From assembly GCA_037951105.1 (NCBI GenBank), contig JBAMJV010001834.1, forward strand, positions 162,501-226,500: a stretch of DNA of 64,000 bases, written 5' to 3'. The DNA comes from Echinarachnius parma. Taxonomy: Eukaryota > Echinodermata > Echinoidea > Clypeasteroida > Echinarachniidae. A program made the translations under genes and the position numbers. The notes below the pieces were generated by a model. It was given only the letters and a program-made list of their open reading frames with translations. It made no database searches and had not been told where the DNA came from. Shown here one piece after another: positions 22,901 through 33,201 of this stretch; the first letter of the stretch is position 1, and every line of letters begins with the position of its first letter.

Positions 22901-25900
22901 ATACATTGCATCAACCATTCATCACTTTTTGCACATGTCAACAAAGTTGCTAGATCCCTTTAAAGGGAACTAATACCCACACAATAATAATAATTTGATG
23001 TATACAACGGATTTGCTTTAGTAACTCCCCAATACCACATGAACACATAATTAAACAATATGATGAAGTCTAAATCAATGATACCATTTTTTTTCTGAAT
23101 GAATGCATTGCTTAAAGGGAGTAGTACAGTTTTGGTAAGGTTGATCTTTAGTAACCAAAGCCTGCACAGTAACATTACAAACTAATAGTTATAACTCCAC
23201 TATGCTTGAAAGGTATACAAAATTACAAACGACCAAGTAAAAAGCCTGTTATCATTAAACAAAGAGCCTTTAAAACACAAGAGGGCGCTCTCTAAAAAGG
23301 CATTGGTTTCAACCACTTTTCATACAAAATTATGCATGTGATGTTTAGTTGAAATGATGATTAAATAGTTAGATCATCAAAAAGCTATTTAAAAACCGCT
23401 TTTTAAAATTGTTGAAAAAGTGTAAGCTTTTTGTTTTTATTTAATCATCGAATAAATTTGGGGCCCAAATTTATTACGATCGGATATATTTATTGATATT
23501 TCAGCCGTTTCTGAACCGATTTTGACTAAAATAAAGTTTATGTTCTTTCAAAATTCAACACTCAGTTTTTCATTACCTCACAACAAAATTGTGTTGTGCA
23601 GCGCTCTCTGTACCAAAACTGAACTTTCCCTTTAAACTATCATTTTGTATGGTGTGGGTTCTCTTTAAAGGTCACTTTAAAGGATTTCAAGTTACTGCTT
23701 AGTTTATGAATTAAGGCCATACATAGGTTATTTTAATAATATCCCACTTACATAATTATAATGTAATGTCGATTACAATGTCGATCACCATAGACCTTAT
23801 CATGTACTCAATTTTGTTTGAAATATAAAATACCCAGGTATATTCCTGACCCATTTAATTCTGCTGTTATAATTTGTACAAATTAATCGTCACCTTCAAC
23901 TCCCCGTGGCGCATTCCGAATCCAAACCACGCTAATTTATTTTCAACTTAAAGGGACTCAAAACTTACTTGGAACTCTTGTGGGTCTGTCATACCGTATC
24001 ATATTCATATTAACAATACAAGCACGGGACATGTCTCGTTTTTTTCTTCAAATTTCCATTTCGTTCGAAAGATGTATATGAAAGTGTCTACAGGATCATT
24101 TCATCCGTGTACACACTACGTGCAATGTATTAGTACATATGCTGTAGTAACTGTCTGAATGTGTGTATATTTCCTTGACCATTTCTGACCATTTCGCTGG
24201 TAACATTACACACGTTGGTCTCCAATTCTTCAAAGGCCGATCACATGGATACCTTTTTTTTTTACTATATAAGTAGATTATATTTATTGCACATTCTTTG
24301 TTTATCGTTCCTTTTATCTGAGCTGCATTGGCCTTTTATGAATGTTCTGTTCGGCTATTAGGTACAGAAGCCATGACGTCATCAAAATATATTTTTCGAA
24401 TGTTCAAATTTGAACTTCATTTTCCGAAAGAACATACAAAATAATGTCCGAATACCGAAAATCAATTGAATATGTTTAGTATTGGCTTGGATATGCCCAT
24501 CCGAATGATTTTTGTTGTCAATAGGCAATCGGTGTGCCCTGGTTCATAACTTTATCAACCAGAGCACTATAACACTGATTGCCCATTGAAGTAAAATTCA
24601 TTCGGATGGGCATATCTCAGTCAATACTGAACATATTCAATTGATTATCGGTATTTGGGCATTATTATTGTATGCTCTTTCGGAAAATAAAGTTCAAATT
24701 TGAAAATGCTAAAAATTGATTTTTGATGACATCACACTTCACCACTCTATTCCTCACTGCATTCCTCTTGCATTATAAACCCCTCGTAAAAAGTTCCGCA
24801 ATTGAAGTTTGGGCTTTCATATCTCTTATGTCAGTATTAAAGTCATGCCTGTAAAGTGTCTAACTCCACGAAAATTACTTGGAGCTTCCTCGTTTCTCTT
24901 CTGCCGTGTTGTTTAGCTTATGGTAAGATTTTTTCAAATATCCCTTTAGTATGAAGATATTTACCATTGAAAATCATTATTTCAAAAGCGTTACTAACGC
25001 TTTTGATAAAAAGTACAATTGCCGTAGCTGAACACGTCCGGCCAGCGCGCGTGGGAAACCTTCCGACCCGACTGTGTTGAGCCGAGCGCGCGCAAATTCC
25101 ATGAATTCCGTACCGTCTGTATACACGGGTGCGGATATCGTCTAGATCAAACGGATGATTATTACTGCGACAAATCTACGGCAGGCCATCAGTATTCGGT
25201 GATAAAATATGAACTCAATATTCGTTTTTTTTTTCACTAGGTAAACAGTGTTCGTTTACTTTCAAACTTTCACAAATCTTTCAATTGTATTTCACAATGA
25301 TATTGATATAGGATTGAAGTCTCAAATGTCATTTTTTGCAATATCTGACACTTTACAGGCATCACTTTAACCTTAATTAATTTGGTATCATCGGAAGGCT
25401 TGTTTATTCCCCTTTACATTGATGCATCAATTGTAATGAGTATTTAACCATGTAATGTGCATTGCACCGGAATATGGGGCAAAGTCAAAAGCGAAATGTC
25501 GCAAAATGCATCGCATTTCATTTTGTCATATCAGGAACAGTCAAGTCTCCTTTTGTTAGAGAATATAGTGTTTTATGTTCAGGCGGTCATGCATGAATGT
25601 AATTGGTGTATTCTCATTTTCTTTTATACAACTTTTCACTTTTGACTTTGCCCCATATTAACCGGAAATACACATTCCATGATACACAATCATTACAAAT
25701 GGTGCATACATTTAAAGGGTGGGATAAAAAAGTAACAAAATATAAACATAATATGTTAATCACTCTCCTTGAAATCAATATAGTGGACGTGATGTCATCT
25801 ATGACGTCAAAAACATCTTTTTAAAGTTTTTTTTTTTCAAATTTGAACTTCATTGTTAAAATCAGTGTTATAGTGCACTGGTTCATAACTTTATGAACCA

Positions 25901-28900
25901 GTGCACTACTATGACACTGATTGCCCATTGAAGTAAAATTCATTTGGATGGGCATATCTCAGCCAGTACTTAACATATTCAATTGATTTTTCGATATTTA
26001 GACATTATTTGGCATGCTCTTTCTGAAAATGAAGTTCAAATTTCAACATTCTAAAAAAAAGATTTGTATGACGTCATGGATCCTGTACCCTATACCGTCA
26101 TGCAGTGACCGGGAGCCGTGGCTGAAGATATCCCTGGAGAAGAACCACGTCATCACTGGCGTCATCACCCAAGGAAACCCCAGTGGCAATGCATATGTGA
26201 CGTCATACCGGGTGTCGTTCAGCCGAGATGACTATAACTGGACTTACTATGCCGACGAGAACACAGGAGCAATCAAGGTAATCTTTAATGCATTCACAAT
26301 AATACAGATAATACTAGGCATGTATAGAAAGCGTAAATTATAACAAAACCTCTGCATTTACGCACTTTCAAATATCCATGAAATACGAACTCAGTAATGA
26401 ACATTGAACTAATTTTTAAGACATACTAAAAACCCAATACCAGTTTTGGGAAAGTAGCCGGATGCATCTATATATTGACGAATATTGTTGAATAGGTATT
26501 TAAAAAGGGCTTGTGTGGTTAAATCCGAAGCTAAGACTCGTTAAAATACAGAAATTTCGGAAGAAATCCATGGCCGCCCGTGAAATGTATTAATCCACTG
26601 CCCGTTCGCACCCGTCCGCGCCGCTAGCTCTCGGCTGGAGATATCGACAACCTGGGGACAAGCCCATATAGTGAAGACCACGTGTACAGAACGAGGTCAT
26701 GTGCACGTATAGCGTATGCGCGATACCACGTTGGCGGTACGATGTACAGTAAATCCGTTTTTATAATTTTGCAAATATATCAATTAGTAGTCTGTTTCCT
26801 GCCCAAATTTGTATAATCCCATATTAGTATAAATATATTCTTTCACATGGTTAGTAATAAGAGCATTCATTTATTTATTCATTTTTTTTTTTTTGGGGGG
26901 GGGGGGGGGGGGGAGGGGGCGGGGGAACAAAATGCGATTCTGTCTCTTAGTTTTGAGTCCTTCTTAAATAGAACGCTACCCTCTAAATGCCGCGGAATAC
27001 TTCTTAATGTTGATATCAAAATGTTGGTTTGCAAGCCAAATTTCAAAAGTTGCGAGGTTATTGTCTTATATGAAAGAAAATAACCTTTAATAGCATGCCT
27101 GAACAAATTAGGGCTTGAAATCTCTGTTTCGTGGAGTTATAAACCTAAATCTAATAAACCATCGTCCAACGGTTAATTGTGCATTACACGTGTATTCACC
27201 CGTCGAGAAAGTTCGCACACGGATTCCACGGAGTGCCACAGCGCTAAGCGTGACCCCTATATGACCCGCGCTAGCTCCGTGACCCGCGCACAAATAACAA
27301 TGGGTAAGCGGCTACTAAACAAAATAAAACCTCGCTTAAACTGACAACATGTAATTCTATATTCTTCATTTTTTAGATCTTTTCCCGTGACATACCTTTA
27401 CAAATGTCGGCTTCACAATACCTTTACAAGAATAAGTACAATATTGTTGTAATATAATGCTAAATCAGTTAAACTCATTTATTGACCGATATATAGTTTG
27501 ATGAAGGGACGCATTCGTTTTTCATTCGTAGAATCCAAATTATAGGGCTGTTCGATCTGATTTGTTTTGCGTGTGTTACATTCATCCCCATCCGTCAACT
27601 GGAAACTGTTCACACGTTTTGTAAAAGAGGACCTGTCCCTTTTAAAGGGCCCTGCGACATTTACGCTGAAATGACACCTTGGAAAAAAAAGTGTACTTTT
27701 TAGAAAAGTGAGAGCCGATGTGAGGACTCAAACAGTTGAGCAAAGCGGTCTAAATATAAGAAAGGAACGAGCAGTTGCCTAAAATTGAAGGAACTGCAGA
27801 AATGTCAACATCCTTCAAATTTGCTGCCCCTCTCATACATGCCACATGACTGAGATACAAGGTAACGATAATTCGATGAGTATCTGATACGTGTGGTTAT
27901 GGAGCCTCGAACAAAATAATATTCAGCCCCTTTTTGCTCCTGAACCAAACCAACGACAATAATATACCAATGTACACTGCCTTTTGATAACGTTCATTTA
28001 CATTTTATTATGCGCTAATGATCATAAGATTTGACATTATAAATTGTTCGGCTGTCATCTACCGTCTTCGTCAGCGCTGTGACCTGACTTTACCTTTTAA
28101 AAAGTAGTGATCAATTATCGGGAAAAACACATTCGGTAGCTAGTTAGTTATTATGGAATACCAACACAGATAAATGTTCATACTAAGATTATGAGCATAA
28201 TTCATCAATTCCCTTCGAGTTTTTGAAATCTCCATATGATTTGTACACAACCCACCCGGTTCCCGAGGTTTTGATGTTTGAAACAACGGGATGCTGTTAT
28301 TAATCCGAAATTCATCTTTCAAGTAGACAAATTCCATGATGTTTTGTCTATTATATCTATACCTAAAGGATTTTTCAGGAAATAACGAAAACGCGAGCCC
28401 TGTGACCAATGTTTTCTGGCGAGCCATCGTCGCCCGCTATCTGAAGATCCATCCCGGAGCGTTTATTGAGCAAGTTGCTCTGAGATGCGAGTTGCTTGGC
28501 TTCGGTCCACTGACTGCCGATATGGGTAGGTAATATTTCATAATTTTTGTAATTGTAGCTTTTTTGCCCACCGCCGCGCATCTATACAATTTTTCGAGAC
28601 CGAGACCAAGGCCATTGGTTGAGAACCCTCTCAAATTACAACTTGTACAGAGGTGAGAGTGAGACATTGTGAGGGAGCGAAGTGACTGAACGGGGGGAGG
28701 GGGTATCCCCCCTCCCACGTTAGGAAGCTTTTGCATTTTTGGTCTTGAAATCACACATTCCCGAAGTGTAAAATCATTATCGTACTATACCCCGCAAAAA
28801 AAGAAACAGGACACTTGTTCAAGTTGAAATATTTCATATTTATGTACGACAAAGTGTACAATATCAAATTAAAGGACATTTAATCTTCTACAGGCAGGGG

Positions 28901-31900
28901 GTATATTAAAATTGTAATCGTTTTGCATGACCTGCCATGGTCAATTAACAATAGCAAGGTCTGTTTTTAAAAATAGCAAAAACAATGGAGGACCGCACCA
29001 TTCGACTGCAATGAGTAAGCGTCTTGCTTGAAACAATATGTGCGGGGCAAGTAAATTATGACACTATTTAACCTTATTGTCATGAACAAACTCCAAAAAT
29101 ACACACTTTCCAATAAAACAGGGCCAGGATATGAGAACATCAACATACTGGTCTGTCTTTGAGGCATAGAGCTTGTCTGTTTCTTGTGTCCCCTGCAATT
29201 TTAACCACAGTTACCTAGAGAAGTGACATGTTAGAGAATGTCTAAATGGTTAACCAAAGGTAACATCAGGTTTTGAAAATCTTTGCAATACGGTAGAATT
29301 CTTGAGAATAATTTATACCAAGTTTTATGCTGAAATACGGGCACAATCTGTGGTTTCGACGAATAAACCCTTAGCCATGGAATTCCCCATTTTGTTATAT
29401 TTGGACGAAAATAAAACCAATAACGTTCACAATTTGTTTTTATTTAAACTTTTTCTATTGAGAAAAAGATCTCATTTGTAATGAAAAAGAATTATGCCAT
29501 GTCATGAATATAACATTTATATTATGCGTGTCAACATTAAAATGGTTAAATGGATGTTCCATTTTTGCTATTTTTGAAAACAGACCTTGCGGTAGTTTAA
29601 TTGACCGTGACAAGTCATGTATGGATGATTTCCTCTGGATTCTATGCTAATATCGAAGATGGTCATTTTATTTTTTTATTTGATATACAGTCAAACCTGT
29701 CTATAGCGACCGCTCAAGGGACCGTCGAAAAGTGGGCGCTACATACAGGTGGTCGCATTAGACAGGTTGGCGACCATTTTGAATTTATGGTCGCATATCG
29801 TGACTATCATTACATGTGTAATTCATTGACATCTTTACACGCACGTTTCGATAGTTTCATTTAGTATTTGTTGCATGCATAACCACAACAAAATTGAAAT
29901 TATATATCAATGGCGTTAACTTATATTTAAAATGATATTAAATGGTTGCACAGTACAATAACATGTACATTTTCGTTAACAAAATAATTATGAGATATTA
30001 TGTCTTAAATAAGTGTCCTGTTTTTTTTTTGCGGAGTATAGTATGACGTCCCGCAGCTGGTACCTCAATTTCTCCAAACTGACACTTACTTATTCCTTTG
30101 TTTTCAAACAGCAGATAGTTCGGACTTTGATGATCAATGCGGACCAGTCATGGGAGAGCCGCTGGGCGTGGAGGATGAACGAATTCCCGACTCGAGTCTG
30201 ACGTCGTCATCTTTCTTTCTAAATCATCTCTCGCATGCAGCGACCAGTGGAAGACTCGATTTCAAAGGCAGTGAATCCAGGACTGGAGGCTGGCTGCCAG
30301 ATCGTTATGACGGGGACATGTGGGTAAAAGTACGTTGAATCCTTGGGAACTTTATTACCTGTTCAATGACCAAGGCCCCGTTGCAGAAAGGGTTGTAATC
30401 GATTGTAAAAAAGTTATTAATTGTTATTCAGACCATGTGACGAAGTGCGGAAATCTGATTGGTACAAATGGGCAATTTTGTCTGACCTGCAATTAATTGC
30501 GACTTTATAATCGATTGCAACTTCTTTTGCAACGGGGCCCTGGACATGTGGGTAAAAGTACGTCGAAGCCTTGTGAGCTTGATTTCTCGTATAGACACAC
30601 ATAAGCGTACTCCACCAGGACCGTGTTTCAATATTTTCAATTTGTCAACCTTTCCAATTGTTGAACAAATTAATGTCCAATTATTGTAACTAGTAGGTCA
30701 ACATCAAATCAGAATGGAGCATTGCAGCTGTTACCATTACCATAGTATTTAAAATCATTGGAAACTTAGACCAATCACTGCAAAAGTATTATGAAACGGG
30801 TACCAGGACATGTAGGTCAATATGAACTGGATTTTTCATATAGGCACAAAATGCTTTCTCCATTTTCCCTTGTTTCCTAGGTTGCTTAAACTTCGCCATA
30901 TTGCTTAAAGGGGTAGTTTAGTTTTGGTACAGAGGGCGCTGCACATCACAATTTGTTTGTGAGGTAATGAAAAACTGAATGTCGAATTTGAGAGAACATG
31001 CAATTTTAATGGCAGAATAAACTTTATTTGGTCAAAATCGACCCAGAAACGGCTGAAATATCAATAAATATATCTGATCTTATAATTATTTGGGGCCCAA
31101 ATAATTAGATGATTTTTAGAATAAAAAAAAAAAAAGCTTGCACTTTTTCAAAAATTTTAAAAAGCGTTTTTTAAATAGTTGTTGATGATCTCGCTATTTA
31201 ATCATTATATCAATAAAACATCACATGCATAATTTTGTATGAAAAATGGTTGAAACCAATGCCTTTTAAAAAAGCGCCCTCTTGTGTTTGAATGGCTCTT
31301 TTTGAATGATAACAGGCTTTTTACTTAGTCGTTTGTAATTGTGTATACCTTTCGAGCATGGTGGAGTTATAACTATTAGTTTATAATGTTACTGTGCAGG
31401 TTTTAGCTACTTGAGTTCAGCCTTACCAAAACTAAACTACCCCTTTAAGGTAATTTTAATTCTTAAATCAGGAGACTTTCATACTGCACACATATTTATA
31501 GCAATCCGCATGTATCATTATTATTATCTACATGTATAAATCATTATTACTTTTAGTAGTAGAAGTAGTAATATTAGTACACCTAGTCCTACTTTTAGTA
31601 GTAGTAGTAGTAGTAGTATTTTTTGTTATGTTTGGTTGTTATTATTATTATTTTAACTATCATCATAATTAATATTACAACTAAAACTATCATCTTCGTT
31701 ATTGTTTTTGTATTATTTATATCATTTTTTTTATTTTCATAATTATTTGCATTACTGTTATCAATATTGCGTAATTATTATCATCTTCTCAGATTGACGT
31801 CGGTAAAGATCGTACTGTGACAGGAGTAATCACCCAGGGCAGATTTGATCACGATGTAGACCCGCAATGGGTGACGTCACTTCGAGTTGCCTACTCATTA

Positions 31901-33168
31901 AACGACATCGACTGGACGTTCATTGGCGAGCTCCACTGTGGTGAACAACAAGTAAGCAGGGCCCTAGCTGCTTTCCTTATAATAATAATAATAATAATAT
32001 ACTCGATTTATATAGCGGCTAAACAAATATGATCGATAATCATTTCTAAGCAGTTTACAATGACATCGAATGCATACTTCAATCAAACCAGCACACAAAA
32101 TCCCCATTTTCAGCTCACTTCGGAGCATTTCAGTCAGCCAACCTGACTACGTTCCATCCTTAATTCCGGGTACCGAGTTATACACCTGGGTGGAGAGCAT
32201 CAAATGTGAATACATTTTTTTGCTGAAGGAAATGCTATGACGTCATAAAAAAGCTATTTTTAGAATGTTTATGTTTGAACTTCATTTTCCGAAAGAACAT
32301 ACAAAATAATGCCCAAATACCGAAAATAAATTAAATATGTGAAGTATTGGCTGAGATATGCCCATCCGAATGAATTTGTTGTCAATAGGCAAACAGTGTT
32401 ATAGTGCTCAGGTTCATAACTTTATGAACCAGAACACTATAAGTATAACACCGATTGCCCATTGAAGTAAAATTCGGATGGGCATATCTCAGCCACTACT
32501 TAGCATATCTAAGTGATTTTCTGTATTTGGACATCATTTGTTAATGCTCTTTCGGAAAATGAAGTTCAAATTTGAAAATTCTAAAAATAGATTTTGTATG
32601 ACATCACACTTCACCGCTCTCTACTCTGGGTTCTACCAATCTTGTCACACTACGTCCATGCACTTTTCTCAACTTCTTATTATTGCAAGTATCAGAATTA
32701 TTGGCACTGCTATGGCAACAGTACCTAGGGATCGTATCCATCTAATGTATACATTGGTGTCAGGGGCGGATCGAGTTTTTTGCTAAGGGGGGGGGGGGGG
32801 GGGGGTTGACCGAATGACGATGCGGATACTGTGTGGGTCTGGACACATGATGGCGGTTTTCTATGCACATCACATTTTCACTTGGCAGCCCAAGGGGGGG
32901 GGGGGGGGGGGGGGGGGGGTTAAACCCCCTAACCCCCCCCCCCCCCCCGTAGACCCGCCACTGGGTGTAAAAGGTATATAGTTTTTGGTCTTGTTCTTGT
33001 TCTGGTTACTGTTCTTCTTCTTGTTCTTCTCATATTCCTGTTGCTGTTTTTGTTTTTTGTTGTTCTTATTCTCCTTTTTTAAAAAACTTTTCTCTGTTTT
33101 TCCCTTTTTTTTTCCATTTAGTTTTCTGTCTTCTTCTTCTTCTTCTTCTTCTTCTTCTTCTTCTTCTT

Positions 33169-33201
<33 letters not shown>

